Source: Paenibacillus piri
GTDB lineage: Bacteria; Bacillota; Bacilli; Paenibacillales; NBRC-103111
Assembly (NCBI RefSeq): GCF_004354045.1
Contig: NZ_SMRT01000002.1
Coordinates: 434,001-498,000, forward strand
DNA: 64,000 nt
Reading direction: 5' to 3'
Both the position numbers and the translations under genes were made by a program. The number at the start of each line of letters is the position of its first letter. Within the stretch, counting starts at the first letter, position 1. Positions 8,740 through 18,282 of the stretch are shown here, piece by piece. Below the pieces are notes generated by a model. That model ran no database searches and was not told where the DNA came from. It was given only the letters and a program-made list of their open reading frames with translations.

Positions 8740-10884
8740 ATGGGGAAAATAAAAGTACTGGACGAGCATATCGCCAATCAGATTGCGGCGGGCGAAGTGG
8801 TGGAAAGACCTTCCTCTGTAGTCAAGGAGCTTGTCGAAAATGCGGTTGACGCCGGCAGTACGCGGATTGACGTTGCGGTGGAGGAGGGCGGACTGGAGCT
8901 GATCCGCGTCACCGACAACGGAAGCGGCATGGAGCGGGACGACTGCGAGGTCGCTTTTTACCGCCATGCGACAAGCAAAATCGCCAGCAGCCACGATTTA
9001 TTCTCGATTCGTACGCTCGGCTTTCGGGGCGAGGCGCTGCCGAGTATTGCGGCCGTCTCGAAAGTGACCTGCGTCACTTCCACGGAACAGTCCGGGCTCG
9101 GTTACCGGTTTGTGATCGAGGGCGGTACGGTCAAAGCATTGGAAGAAACGGCCGCCGTACGCGGAACGGATATTCAGGTGCGGGAGCTATTCTTTAATAC
9201 GCCTGCCCGGTTGAAATACATGAAGACGGTACAAACCGAGCTCGGTCATATTTCGGATTATATGTACCGGCTGTCGCTAGCACATCCCGAAATCGCCTTT
9301 ACTTTAAAGCATAACGGCGCGTTTTTGATTCAGACGTTGGGCAACGGCGATATGCTGCAGGTGATTGCGGCCATTTACGGGACGGCCGCGGCCAAAACGA
9401 TGCTGCCGATCGAAGGCGAGCATCTCGATTATTCGATCCGCGGCTTTATTGGCAAGCCGGAAACGACACGCGCCAACCGCAACGGCATTTCGACCGTTGT
9501 TAACGGTCGGTATATCCGTAATTTTACGCTCATTCATGCGCTTTTGCAGGGGTATCATACGCTGCTGCCGATCAACCGGTATCCGTTGGCTGCGCTTCAT
9601 ATCGGGATGGATCCGTCGCTGGTGGATGTCAATGTCCATCCGGCCAAGCTCGAGGTCAGGTTCAGCAAGGAGCAGGAGCTGATCCAGTTCGTGGAGCAGC
9701 AGGTGCGCCGGGTGCTGAACCGGCAGGTGCTGATCCCCGCTCCCGCGGGAGCGGCGGACAAGACGAAGCCGCAAGCCGTCATCCAGGAGCAGCTGGAGCT
9801 GTACCGTCCGCAGCAGGAGGCGCCGGCAGGTGCTTGGGAGCTGCTTTCCGATAAGGACAAGCAGCGGGAAGGAAGCCAGCCGGACTCCGCCTCCCGTTCG
9901 ACGGCGGGAGGCGTTACGGATCGGGACGGGACCGCGGGCGCTTCCGTCGTCAGAAGCGGAGATAACGGCGGTTACAGCCATCAGCCGGAGCCGGGAGTAT
10001 CCGGCGGCAGCGGCGCTTTTACGGCCGGCAGCGGCCGTTACAGCCCGTCTGGCGGCGGATACAACCCTACAGGCGGCAGCGGTTATACCGCAGGAGACAA
10101 AGCCGTTCCGGCAGACGGGGGCTATCCGTCCCGCGCCGACATGCAGCGGCAGCCATACAACAGCAGCCGGCAACGCGGCGCAGGAGCTTCGGGCATGCAG
10201 GAGGCGCCGGAGCGGAGCGCAGCGGATCAGACCGCTTCGAGTCAAGCTCTGCTGCGCGCGCTTGCTGCGGGAGGGCATCAGGAAGCGCCTGCGCTGCCCG
10301 CTTTTCCAAGACTGTCGCCGATCGGTCAAATGCACGGCACCTACATCGTCGCGCAAAACGAGGAAGGCTTGTTTTTAATCGATCAGCACGCGGCCCATGA
10401 ACGGATAAATTACGAGTATTATTACGAGAAGTTCGGCAAGCCGGCGGAGGCGAGCCAGGAGCTGCTGCTGCCGATCACCCTCGAATTCACGCCGTCGGAA
10501 GCGGAACGGTTAAAGGACAAGCTGCCCGTATTGGAGCAGGCGGGCGTCTATATCGAGCCTTTCGGGGGCAATTCGTTTCTGGTCCGGGCATACCCGCACT
10601 GGTTTCCTAAAGGCGATGAAAAAGCGCTGGTCGAGGAAATGACGGAGTGGCTCCTGACCGAGCGAAAGGCGATCGATCTGAGCAAGCTGCGTGAAAAGGC
10701 GGCCATTATGTGCTCCTGCAAGGCATCCATCAAAGCGAATCAAAGTCTGAGCACGGTGGAAATCGAAGCCTTGCTCGACCGGCTCGGTATATGCCGCAAC
10801 CCGTATACATGCCCTCACGGACGGCCAATCATCATCAGCTTTTCCACTTACGAGCTGGAAAAAATGTTCAAACGGGTTATGTAG
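8740..10884 (+). CDS. mutL: DNA mismatch repair protein MutL
   Basis: GHKL ATPase and nicking endonuclease partner of MutS. The N-terminal ATPase motifs are clear (ELVENAVDAGST, DNGSGM, HATSKI, GFRGEALPSI). The C-terminal endonuclease motif DQHAAHERI begins at residue 548, with CSCKASIKAN and CPHGRP (691-696) also present, so this is the endonuclease type found in organisms without MutH. The linker (about 340-520) is long and Gly/Ser/Tyr-rich, longer than in B. subtilis (627 aa in total there, 714 here). AAGGAG lies 7 nt before the ATG and only 10 nt separate it from the upstream protease gene, so they are probably co-transcribed. Confidence 0.97.
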   Translation: MGKIKVLDEHIANQIAAGEVVERPSSVVKELVENAVDAGSTRIDVAVEEGGLELIRVTDNGSGMERDDCEVAFYRHATSKIASSHDLFSIRTLGFRGEALPSIAAVSKVTCVTSTEQSGLGYRFVIEGGTVKALEETAAVRGTDIQVRELFFNTPARLKYMKTVQTELGHISDYMYRLSLAHPEIAFTLKHNGAFLIQTLGNGDMLQVIAAIYGTAAAKTMLPIEGEHLDYSIRGFIGKPETTRANRNGISTVVNGRYIRNFTLIHALLQGYHTLLPINRYPLAALHIGMDPSLVDVNVHPAKLEVRFSKEQELIQFVEQQVRRVLNRQVLIPAPAGAADKTKPQAVIQEQLELYRPQQEAPAGAWELLSDKDKQREGSQPDSASRSTAGGVTDRDGTAGASVVRSGDNGGYSHQPEPGVSGGSGAFTAGSGRYSPSGGGYNPTGGSGYTAGDKAVPADGGYPSRADMQRQPYNSSRQRGAGASGMQEAPERSAADQTASSQALLRALAAGGHQEAPALPAFPRLSPIGQMHGTYIVAQNEEGLFLIDQHAAHERINYEYYYEKFGKPAEASQELLLPITLEFTPSEAERLKDKLPVLEQAGVYIEPFGGNSFLVRAYPHWFPKGDEKALVEEMTEWLLTERKAIDLSKLREKAAIMCSCKASIKANQSLSTVEIEALLDRLGICRNPYTCPHGRPIIISFSTYELEKMFKRVM

Positions 10885-10967
10885 CCGATGCAGGCTCATT
10901 CGTTGCCAACGTACTTATTCGAGTTTTTCGTTATTAGTCGAGAGGCTGCTTGTTCCATGTCATAACC

Positions 10968-11028
10968 GGATCGTCCCTGTGCTCTCCTGCGCTTGGCTGC
11001 GGGAAGAAGCGAGGACGGTCTTTTTTTG
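10968..11028 (+). terminator. Terminator after mutL
   Basis: CGGATCGTCC pairs imperfectly with GGACGGTC across a long loop and is followed by TTTTTTT. It lies about 90 bp after the mutL stop. Confidence 0.6.
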
Positions 11029-11035
11029 TTGATTA

Positions 11036-11121
11036 GAAGTATAAGTTTTATACTTTGCTTTGCACAACCATGACAAACGCGCCTGTCCTTTAAGGACGGC
11101 GGAGCCGTTTATCCTTGGTTG
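11036..11121 (+). repeat. Dispersed structured repeat, copy A (~86 bp)
   Basis: One of three closely similar intergenic copies in the window (others at 19622-19711 and 31734-31820), all in the same orientation. The core reads GAAGTATAAG, a stem partner TTATACT, then CACAACC, TGACAAACGCGC, a GTCC/GGAC hairpin, GGCGGAGCC and GTTTATCCTTGGTTG. Here the first stem AGTATAA/TTATACT is perfect. The intergenic stretch 10885-11258 otherwise holds only the mutL terminator and no gene. Confidence 0.8.
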
Positions 11122-11258
11122 CGTCGTAATGCTCGCAGCACATTTAAATGATATTCGGGAGGCTTTTCTTGCCAATTGAACGATACATGGACGCAGCGAA
11201 AAAAAACTGTTAAAATTCAGTTGTTCCGGTTGTTTTATAAAATTCATGAGTTAAACGG

Positions 11259-12065
11259 GTGATGCAGTTGCTGATTACGACCTCATACGATCCACAGACC
11301 GAACAGCTCGAATTGGCAGCTCATGTGACAGAGAAGCTTCAAGAGCTTTCCGGCTTGGCAGAGCCGGTTCGCATCGTATCCCGCAGGCAGTTTTCCATTC
11401 CGCAGCTGCGCAAACGATACGGAAGCCAGGATGTGCTGCTTGTATCGCGCGAACGGTTGGAGTATTATCATGATCAACAGCCGGTTATGTTTTTTCATCC
11501 GAGCACCGCGGCCATCCGCGTAAAGCGGCTTATGAACGGCGAACCGGACACGTTGATGCAGCTTTCCGCCGTGATGCCCGGCGACCGGATACTTGACTGT
11601 ACCGCCGGACTGGGCTCGGACGCGATTGTTTATTCTTTTGCACTGGCGGGTAATGGAGAGGTAACCGCGTTGGAAAGCAAGGCGCTGCCTTACCTGCTGC
11701 TAAGCGAAGGGCTCAAGTCTTACCGCTCGGAAATTCCGGGAATGGACGAGGCGATGCGCCGGATTCGGGTACGCCAGACGGATCATTACAATTATTTGAA
11801 GAGCCTGCCGGACAAGTCGTTCGACGTGGTGTACTTCGATCCGATGTTTCGCAGGCCGATTCGCGAATCCAGCTCGATCGGCGCTATTCGGGATTTGGCC
11901 GATCCGCGGGCGGTGACTCCGGACGCGATCGCCGAAGCGGTGCGGGCGGCCCGCAGATGCGTCATTTTGAAGGAGCATCGCGGGAGCAAGGAATTTGACC
12001 GTCTGGGCTTTTGCGAGATACACCGTTCCACCACGAAAATAGCTTACGGAGTGATACGATTGTGA
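11259..12065 (+). CDS. Class I SAM-dependent methyltransferase, RsmJ-like
   Basis: Predicted SAM-dependent methyltransferase of the RsmJ/YhiQ type, the family that methylates 16S rRNA in Gram-negative bacteria; the role in Firmicutes is not settled. The SAM-binding motif DCTAGLGSDAIV is near residue 110 and a YFDPMFRRP motif (DPxF/Y-type catalytic loop) near 190. The GTG at 11259 and the ATG at 11262 are equally plausible starts. Its TGA overlaps the GTG start of miaA (GTGA), so the two genes are translationally coupled. Both could therefore be RNA-modifying enzymes made together. Confidence 0.75.
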   Translation: MMQLLITTSYDPQTEQLELAAHVTEKLQELSGLAEPVRIVSRRQFSIPQLRKRYGSQDVLLVSRERLEYYHDQQPVMFFHPSTAAIRVKRLMNGEPDTLMQLSAVMPGDRILDCTAGLGSDAIVYSFALAGNGEVTALESKALPYLLLSEGLKSYRSEIPGMDEAMRRIRVRQTDHYNYLKSLPDKSFDVVYFDPMFRRPIRESSSIGAIRDLADPRAVTPDAIAEAVRAARRCVILKEHRGSKEFDRLGFCEIHRSTTKIAYGVIRL

Positions 12066-13030
12066 CACAGGCTGACGATAAGCCATGCCTGCTTGTGCTG
12101 GTCGGACCGACCGCAGTAGGTAAAACGAGGCTGAGCTTAAGGCTCGCCGCCGAATACGGGGCTGAAATTATTTCCGGGGATTCCATGCAGGTTTATCGCG
12201 GCATGGATGTCGGGACGGCCAAAGCGACGCCGCAGGAGCGGCAGCTCGTCCCGCATCATTTGATCGATATTCATGATCCGGATCACCCTTTTTCCGTAGC
12301 CGAATTTCAGGAACGGGCCACCGCGTTGATCTTTGACATCCATGGGCGAGGCAAGCTGCCTTTTATAGTGGGAGGCACGGGTCTTTACGTCGAGTCGGTT
12401 TGCTACAGTTTTCAATTCAGCGAGAGCGGCTCGGACGAAGCCTTTCGCAGCGAGCAAGCTGCATATGCCGCCGAATACGGTGCCGAAGCGCTGCTGGAGC
12501 GGCTGCGGCAGATCGATCCGGACAGCGCAGAGCGGCTGCATGCCAACGACCAACGGCGCATTATTCGGGCGCTTGAAATCTACCACTTGACGGGTGAACG
12601 ATTATCCGACATGCTGAAGGTACAAAAAAAGCAGTCGCCTTACGAACTATGTATCGTCGGGTTGACAATGGACAGAGCTTTACTATATAAACGTATTGAA
12701 GAGCGGGTCGATCAGATGATTGCGGAAGGATTGGTCGATGAGGTCGAGGGGCTGCTGAAGCAAGGCTACGGCAAACAATACATATCGATGCAGGGACTTG
12801 GCTACAAGGAAATAATCGATTATTTGCAGGGCAATTTGTCCTGGGAAGCCGCCGTGGAACTGTTGAAAAGGGATACCCGCCGATTCGCCAAACGCCAGCT
12901 CTCCTGGTTTCGCCATATGAAGGATATTCATTGGGTGGATGTGAGCGAAATGGGAAATTTTTCTGCCCATTTGGACCAGGTTCATGCTATAATAGCAGAT
13001 AGATTAAAATTGGACGTTAAACTCATTTGA
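12062..13030 (+). CDS. miaA: tRNA dimethylallyltransferase MiaA
   Basis: Transfers a dimethylallyl group to N6 of A37 in tRNAs reading UNN codons. The P-loop [11 protein letters not shown] is near residue 17, followed by the family motifs [17 protein letters not shown] and VGGTGLY, and C-terminally QGLGYKEI and [13 protein letters not shown]. The GTG at 12062 is chosen because GGAG at 12048-12051 lies 10 nt upstream and it starts just before the conserved P-loop strand. It gives 322 residues, normal for the family. hfq follows 11 nt downstream, as in B. subtilis. Confidence 0.96.
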   Translation: MTQADDKPCLLVLVGPTAVGKTRLSLRLAAEYGAEIISGDSMQVYRGMDVGTAKATPQERQLVPHHLIDIHDPDHPFSVAEFQERATALIFDIHGRGKLPFIVGGTGLYVESVCYSFQFSESGSDEAFRSEQAAYAAEYGAEALLERLRQIDPDSAERLHANDQRRIIRALEIYHLTGERLSDMLKVQKKQSPYELCIVGLTMDRALLYKRIEERVDQMIAEGLVDEVEGLLKQGYGKQYISMQGLGYKEIIDYLQGNLSWEAAVELLKRDTRRFAKRQLSWFRHMKDIHWVDVSEMGNFSAHLDQVHAIIADRLKLDVKLI

Positions 13031-13041
13031 GGGGGCCCACG

Positions 13042-13284
13042 ATGAACAAGTCGATTAATATTCAGGACACATTTTTGAACCAGCTGCGCAAGGAAAATAT
13101 TCCGGTGACCGTTTATCTTACAAATGGGTTTCAAATCCGCGGTGTCATCCGTGCGTTCGATAATTTCACTATCATCATTGACAGCGAAGGCCGTCAGCAA
13201 ATGGTTTACAAGCATGCGATCTCGACCTTTACGCCGCAGCGTTCCGTCTCGTTAATGCAGCAGGAGAACGGCGCGGACAATTAA
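13042..13284 (+). CDS. hfq: RNA chaperone Hfq
   Basis: Sm-like hexameric RNA-binding protein. The 80-residue sequence has the Sm1 motif ([21 protein letters not shown]) and the Sm2 motif (YKHAIST). The ATG at 13042 follows GAGGGGGC at a good distance. It sits directly after miaA, the conserved miaA-hfq order, and is followed by a terminator. Confidence 0.96.
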   Translation: MNKSINIQDTFLNQLRKENIPVTVYLTNGFQIRGVIRAFDNFTIIIDSEGRQQMVYKHAISTFTPQRSVSLMQQENGADN

Positions 13285-13356
13285 GTTCAAGGATGAACGG
13301 CATCGGCATATGCAACTTTTTCGGATCAGGCTGCGTTTAGAAGAATAAGTACGATA

Positions 13357-13390
13357 AGAGCAACCTTGTTCGTCAGGGTTGTTCTTTTAT
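13357..13390 (+). terminator. Terminator after hfq
   Basis: AGAGCAACC pairs with GGTTGTTCT around a short loop and is followed by TTTTATT. It closes the methyltransferase-miaA-hfq unit. Confidence 0.8.
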
Positions 13391-13504
13391 TGTCGAAGCC
13401 TTTTCGGCATGGAGATCGGTTGAACGATTCTCCCGCCCGGGCACGGGTTCACCGGACTTTAACAATTCTGAGCTTAGCAGGATAGGACTAGGGGTGACAA
13501 AGAG

Positions 13505-16360
13505 ATGGCGACCAACAAAAAAACGACTGCAGGAAAAACAAAGCCAAAAAAGAAAAAGCAAAAATTTAGCGTCGGCAAAGCTTTGATGTTTGCGTTCGTA
13601 TCGGCAGTACTCGCACTTATATGCGCATTGGGCGTTTATATTTTCATTATTATTAACGGGGATAAAATTCTTAAAGAAAACATCGACAAGCTGGATATGG
13701 ACGAAGCGTCGCACGTGTACGACGTGAACGAAAACGAAGTGGCGGTGCTTTACCGGGAAAACCGGGAAATTGTACAGCCCGAGGATATACCCGACAAGCT
13801 GAAGCAAGCTTTCATTGCTACGGAGGATAAAAGGTTTGGCGAGCATTCGGGAATTGATTTTCTCGGGATCGGTCGGGCGCTGGTCAAGGATATCGTGGCG
13901 AGGAGCGCCGTGGAGGGCGGTAGTACGATTACCCAACAGCTGGCGAAAAACGTTTTCTTAAGCTCGAACAAAACGTTTTTCCGCAAAGCGACGGAAATGT
14001 CCATCGCGGTTGCTTTGGAAAATAATTACGGCAAGGACGATATATTGACGAAATATTTGAATCGGATCTTTTTCGGGAACCGGGTTTACGGAGTCAAGGC
14101 GGCCGCCAAAAAATATTTCGGCGTATCGGATTTGAAAAAGCTGGAGCTGTGGCAGATGGCGACGCTGGCCGCGATACCTAAAGCGCCGACCGCGTATAAT
14201 CCGATTTCCAACCCGGAACGGTCGAAGGAGCGCCGGTCTGTCGTGCTGAAGCTGATGGAGGAGCAAAAATATATTACCGCCGAAGAAAGAGCAAAGGCGG
14301 ATGCGGTGGAGTATGTGCCTCCGAAGGAGACGGCGGGCTCCAAAGATTATTTGGCGTTTCTGGATTACGTCATTAATGAGGCGAACGACCTGTACGGCAT
14401 GTCTGAGGACGATCTGCTGCGCAACGGCTATAAAATTTATACGACCATGGACGCAAACGCGCAAAAATTGATCGAGCAAACGTTCGCCAACGATAAATTT
14501 TTTCAAAAGGACGGCCCCGAGCAAAAAATGCAGGGCGCCATGGCGATTATCAATCATAAAGACGGCGGTCTGGTTGGCATCTCCGGAGGACGCGACTATG
14601 TGGTGCGCGGCTTAAACCGGGCGACCGTTATGCAGCAGCCGGGCTCTTCCATCAAGCCGATCCTGGTTTATGCGCCCGCGCTTGAAAGCGGCAAGTTTAC
14701 GCCGTACAGCATGCTGGAGGACAAAGAGGCCAATTACAACGGCTATACGCCGCGAAATTACGACGGCGTGTACCGCGGACAGGTCAACATGTTCGAGGCG
14801 GTCAAAAGGTCGATTAACGCCCCGGCCGTCTGGTTGCTGAAGGAGAACGGGCTGAAATACAGTATGAAATTCGCCGAAAATATGGGGATTCCGCTCGATC
14901 CGGTCAAGGATGCGAATTTGGCGATCTCGCTCGGAGGCATGACAAACGGGGCGACGCCGGTTCAAATGGCGGCGGCATACGGCGCGTTTGCCAATAACGG
15001 CTACTTGAATACGACGCATTCCATCGTGAAAATCATCAACGATCAGGGAACGCAGGTAGCGGCGTTTAAGCAGGAGAGAAATGCGCCCGTGATGAGCGCC
15101 AAAACCGCGTATTACATGACGCTGCTCATGCAGTCGGTTGTCGAGCCGGGCGGAACCGGGGCGGCGGCCAAGTTCGAGCGGCCGCTCGCCGGCAAAACCG
15201 GATCGACGCAAAATGTGATCAAAGGGCTTGAAAAATACAACCGCGACCTTTGGTTCACAGGCTATACGCCGGAATGGAGCGCTGCGGTATGGCTCGGCTT
15301 CGACAAGCCGGATGCCAAGCATTATGTGACGATGAGCAGCGGCGCGCCGGCAATTATATTTAAAGAGGTCATGCAGAAAGCGCTGGCCAAACGGACGATG
15401 ACGAAATTCAACAAGCCGGACGGGGTCGAAGATCCGGTCGCCCCGCCTAAAGGCGTGGCCGATTTGAAGGCCGAATACGTGAAGGACAGCCGGGCCGTAA
15501 TTGTTAACTGGACGGCGGCTGGAGAAGGCGTCTCGTACCAGGTGTTCCGCAAAGAGGATAAAGACAAAGATTTCCCGGCCGAACCGCTTCTGTCGACCAC
15601 CGTGTCGGAGGTTAGAGACATTACGGTGACCCCGGGCGCAACTTATCAATATGCCGTCGCCTCCGTCAATCCGGGCAGCGGGGCTTCCGGCGGCATGTCC
15701 GCTGCCGTGACGGTCTCCATACCGCTGGATAACGGGCTGCCGGGAACGGGGCAAGGCGAAGGACAGCTCCCGGGTCAAGGCCAAGGGCAAATGCCCGGTC
15801 AGGGCCAAGGCCAAACGCCGGGACAGGGTCAAGGCCAAACGCCGGGGCAAGGCCAAGGCCAGACGCCGGGTCAGGGCCAGGGCCAGACGCCGGGGCAGGG
15901 CCAAGGCCAGACGCCGGGACAGGGTCAAGGCCTGACGCCTGGGCAGGGCCAAGGCCAAACGCCGGGACAGGGCCAAGGGCAGACGCCGGGCCAAGGCCAG
16001 GCGCCGGGACAGGGCCAAGGCCAGACGCCGGGTCAAGGTCAAGGGCAGACGCCGGGGCAGGTCCAGACGTCGGGTCAAGGTCAAGGGCAGACACCGGGGG
16101 GCAACCGGCAGCCCGGCGGCGGAAGTCCCGGCTCTGCGACGCCGGGACAGGGCAGCGGCACGACCGCACCGGGAACGGGCGGCCAGCCGGGCACAACCGC
16201 GCCGGGGACATCGTCCCCCGGCGGAACGTCCGCTGCCGGAACGGGCAGCGGCAGCGGCGGCGCCACAGCGGGTACCGGTGGCGCCGCCGCCGGTGCCGGG
16301 CAGAGCGCCGGCACCGGAACGCCGGAGTCCGCGGCGAAGCCGGGCTCCGGCGGGCGCTAG
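13505..16360 (+). CDS. Class A penicillin-binding protein 1A with Gly/Gln/Pro repeat tail
   Basis: Bifunctional peptidoglycan glycosyltransferase/transpeptidase anchored by one N-terminal membrane helix (about 25-52) after a very basic cytoplasmic tail. The GT51 domain shows ATEDKRFGEHSGIDFLGIGR and GGSTITQQLAKNVFL. The transpeptidase has S381-SIK, the SIN motif (RSINAPAVW) and K564TGS. A fibronectin type III-like domain lies at about 650-735. From residue 756 comes a tail of about 14 octapeptide repeats (PGQGQGQT), then Gly/Thr/Ser/Ala-rich sequence to residue 951. The tail is far longer than in B. subtilis PBP1 and probably unstructured within the wall. The ATG at 13505 follows GGGGTGACAAAG. 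Confidence 0.93.
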   Translation: MATNKKTTAGKTKPKKKKQKFSVGKALMFAFVSAVLALICALGVYIFIIINGDKILKENIDKLDMDEASHVYDVNENEVAVLYRENREIVQPEDIPDKLKQAFIATEDKRFGEHSGIDFLGIGRALVKDIVARSAVEGGSTITQQLAKNVFLSSNKTFFRKATEMSIAVALENNYGKDDILTKYLNRIFFGNRVYGVKAAAKKYFGVSDLKKLELWQMATLAAIPKAPTAYNPISNPERSKERRSVVLKLMEEQKYITAEERAKADAVEYVPPKETAGSKDYLAFLDYVINEANDLYGMSEDDLLRNGYKIYTTMDANAQKLIEQTFANDKFFQKDGPEQKMQGAMAIINHKDGGLVGISGGRDYVVRGLNRATVMQQPGSSIKPILVYAPALESGKFTPYSMLEDKEANYNGYTPRNYDGVYRGQVNMFEAVKRSINAPAVWLLKENGLKYSMKFAENMGIPLDPVKDANLAISLGGMTNGATPVQMAAAYGAFANNGYLNTTHSIVKIINDQGTQVAAFKQERNAPVMSAKTAYYMTLLMQSVVEPGGTGAAAKFERPLAGKTGSTQNVIKGLEKYNRDLWFTGYTPEWSAAVWLGFDKPDAKHYVTMSSGAPAIIFKEVMQKALAKRTMTKFNKPDGVEDPVAPPKGVADLKAEYVKDSRAVIVNWTAAGEGVSYQVFRKEDKDKDFPAEPLLSTTVSEVRDITVTPGATYQYAVASVNPGSGASGGMSAAVTVSIPLDNGLPGTGQGEGQLPGQGQGQMPGQGQGQTPGQGQGQTPGQGQGQTPGQGQGQTPGQGQGQTPGQGQGLTPGQGQGQTPGQGQGQTPGQGQAPGQGQGQTPGQGQGQTPGQVQTSGQGQGQTPGGNRQPGGGSPGSATPGQGSGTTAPGTGGQPGTTAPGTSSPGGTSAAGTGSGSGGATAGTGGAAAGAGQSAGTGTPESAAKPGSGGR
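15770..16098 (+). repeat. 24-bp tandem repeat array inside the PBP1A gene
   Basis: About 14 copies of a 24-bp unit encode the octapeptide PGQGQGQT with minor variants (M, L, A, V substitutions and two shortened units). The frame is kept throughout. Such arrays change copy number by slippage. Confidence 0.9.
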
Positions 16361-16468
16361 GCCGGGGCGCATGCCCGGCCTGGCGCTGGCCAGGTTGCGT
16401 CGCACAGCCGCAACTATCCGGCCCGGCCCCCGCCCGCGCACAGCGGCGGAAGCCGGGCCTTCATCGGG

Positions 16469-16500
16469 ACGTCCGGATAATGCGAATCCGGACGTTTTGT
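16469..16500 (+). terminator. Terminator after the PBP1A gene
   Basis: ACGTCCGGAT pairs with ATCCGGACGT around a short loop and is followed by TTTGTTATATTTT. It lies about 110 bp after the stop codon. Confidence 0.85.
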
Positions 16501-16578
16501 TATATTTTAGCCGGACGTAGTATAATATGGGATATGGCTAGTCCATAAAATACAAAAAATGGAGTTGAAGAGTGGATC

Positions 16579-17301
16579 ATGAGAGCAACCAAAACGGCAA
16601 CAATCGCGAAATGGGCAGCTATCGCCGCTGTTTGTACGCTTCTGCTTTCAGCTTGCGGAACGAAATATGCGGATAAGGGCTCGGCCTTATCCGGTCAGCA
16701 GGGCACTTCGGGGAGCGCCGGTCAGACGCCCGCAGGTCAGCCGGCGCAGCAGCCGGCAAACGATACGGCGCAACAGCCGGCCGCCCCGAAAAGCTGGAGC
16801 TCGCCGCCTGCCATGAAAATCGACGCCAACAAAACGTATCAAGCGACGGTCGCTACGACGCTGGGTACGTTCAAGATCGATTTATTCGCCAAGGATGCGC
16901 CCAAAACGGTTAACAATTTTGTGTTTTTAGCCAAAGAGGGCTTTTATAAGGATATTATTTTCCATCGCGTCATATCTACTTTTATGGTGCAAACCGGCGA
17001 CCCGACGGGAACAGGGCGCGGCGGTCCGGGCTATAAATTCGAGGATGAGTTGAAAAGCCCGCATAAATACGAGCCGGGAATCGTCGCGATGGCGAATGCG
17101 GGACCGAATACGAACGGCAGCCAGTTTTTTATTTGCACGGGCGAGGACAGCGTCGGTCTGAACAAAACGCCGAACTACTCCATTTTCGGCAAAGTGTCCG
17201 AGGGGATGGATGTCGTTCTCAAAATCGCCAATACGCCTGTAAACGGCGAGTCGCCGAAAGAAAAAATATCGATACAATCGGTAACGATCAAGGAGAAGTA
17301 A
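16579..17301 (+). CDS. Lipoprotein peptidyl-prolyl cis-trans isomerase (cyclophilin)
   Basis: Surface-anchored cyclophilin that catalyses proline isomerisation in proteins folding outside the membrane. A type II signal peptide ends in the lipobox LLSAC (Cys about residue 26), followed by a ~45-residue Gln/Pro/Ala spacer. The cyclophilin domain (about 83-240) has the catalytic FHRVI (Arg), MVQTGDPTGTGRGGPGY, NTNGSQFFI and the IFGKVSEGMDVV strand. A TATAAT at 16521-16526 may be its -10 box. The preceding gene ends in a terminator. Confidence 0.93.
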   Translation: MRATKTATIAKWAAIAAVCTLLLSACGTKYADKGSALSGQQGTSGSAGQTPAGQPAQQPANDTAQQPAAPKSWSSPPAMKIDANKTYQATVATTLGTFKIDLFAKDAPKTVNNFVFLAKEGFYKDIIFHRVISTFMVQTGDPTGTGRGGPGYKFEDELKSPHKYEPGIVAMANAGPNTNGSQFFICTGEDSVGLNKTPNYSIFGKVSEGMDVVLKIANTPVNGESPKEKISIQSVTIKEK

Positions 17302-17328
17302 TCCGGTTGTCATCAGGAGGAGGTTCGC

Positions 17329-18282
17329 ATGGCTCTTCAACTATCGGCTAAGGAAAGATACCGCGGCAGTCTGCTCGGCTTGGCGGCCGGGGATGCGGTA
17401 GGTACGACGGTGGAGTTTCAGCCGCCGGGCTCGTTTGAACCGGTTCGCGGGCTCGCGAGCGGGGGACCGTTTCAATTGGAGCCGGGACAATGGACGGACG
17501 ATACTTCGATGGCGCTATGTTTGGCTGAAAGCTTGCTCGAATGCGGCAAGTTTCACCCGCTGGACCAGATGCGCCGCTATGTCAAATGGTACAGGGAAGG
17601 CTATTTGAGCAGCACCGGCGTCTGCTTCGACATCGGCAATACGGTCCGCGACGCTTTGGAGCGATTCGAGCGGACGGGCGAACCGTTCAGCGGCTCGATC
17701 AGCCGACGCGCATCGGGAAACGGCGCGCTCATGCGGCTTGCCCCGGTTCCTCTTTATTTTGCGGACAATCCGCGCGAAGCGATGATCCGGTCCGGTGACA
17801 GCTCGCTCACTACGCACGGATCAATCTTGAGCGTGGACGCCTGCCGCTATTACGGAGGGCTGATCATTGGCGCACTGCAGGGCTCGACCAAAGAGCAGCT
17901 GCTGGCCGAACGCTTTTCGCCGTCCGCAGCCTTCTGGGAAAAGCACGTGCTGGTTTCCGAAGTCGAGGAGGTTGCCCGCGGGTCGTTCAAACGGCTGCAG
18001 CCGCCGGACATTAAAGGCTCCGGCTATGTGGTTCAAGCGCTGGAAGCGGCGCTGTGGGCGTTTTACCGGAGCTCCGACTTTGAAGAAGGCTGCCTGCTGG
18101 CCGCTAATTTGGGCGATGACGCCGATACGACGGCAGCGATCTACGGACAGTTGGCCGGAGCCTATTACGGAGTGAACGCCATTCCCCAGCATTGGTTGGC
18201 CGCTCTATCGCTGCGGAGTTATCTGGAAGAAACGGCTGACCGGCTGCTGCAGGCGGCCGGAGAGGTGACGCGCTGTGGATGA
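17329..18282 (+). CDS. ADP-ribosylglycohydrolase family protein (DraG-like)
   Basis: Predicted dinuclear-magnesium hydrolase that removes ADP-ribose from proteins or small molecules. Family motifs are complete: AAGDAVGTTVEF near residue 20, QWTDDTSMALCLAE near 55 and the C-terminal metal-binding LGDDADTTAAIYGQLAGAYYG near 265. A strong AGGAGGAGG site precedes the ATG. Its end overlaps the next gene by 8 nt, so it is co-transcribed with the alpha/beta hydrolase and VOC genes. The substrate is unknown; no obvious ADP-ribosyltransferase lies beside it. Confidence 0.88.
   Translation: MALQLSAKERYRGSLLGLAAGDAVGTTVEFQPPGSFEPVRGLASGGPFQLEPGQWTDDTSMALCLAESLLECGKFHPLDQMRRYVKWYREGYLSSTGVCFDIGNTVRDALERFERTGEPFSGSISRRASGNGALMRLAPVPLYFADNPREAMIRSGDSSLTTHGSILSVDACRYYGGLIIGALQGSTKEQLLAERFSPSAAFWEKHVLVSEVEEVARGSFKRLQPPDIKGSGYVVQALEAALWAFYRSSDFEEGCLLAANLGDDADTTAAIYGQLAGAYYGVNAIPQHWLAALSLRSYLEETADRLLQAAGEVTRCG

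Noticed and set aside
15770..16098. Tandem repeat considered as a CRISPR array
   Set aside because: Repeats are direct, in frame, without unique spacers; they encode protein repeats.
14612..16441. 609-codon open frame on the minus strand opposite the PBP1A gene
   Set aside because: It is Arg/Leu-rich shadow sequence created by the GC-rich PGQGQGQT repeat and the coding strand; the plus-strand frame has full PBP motifs.
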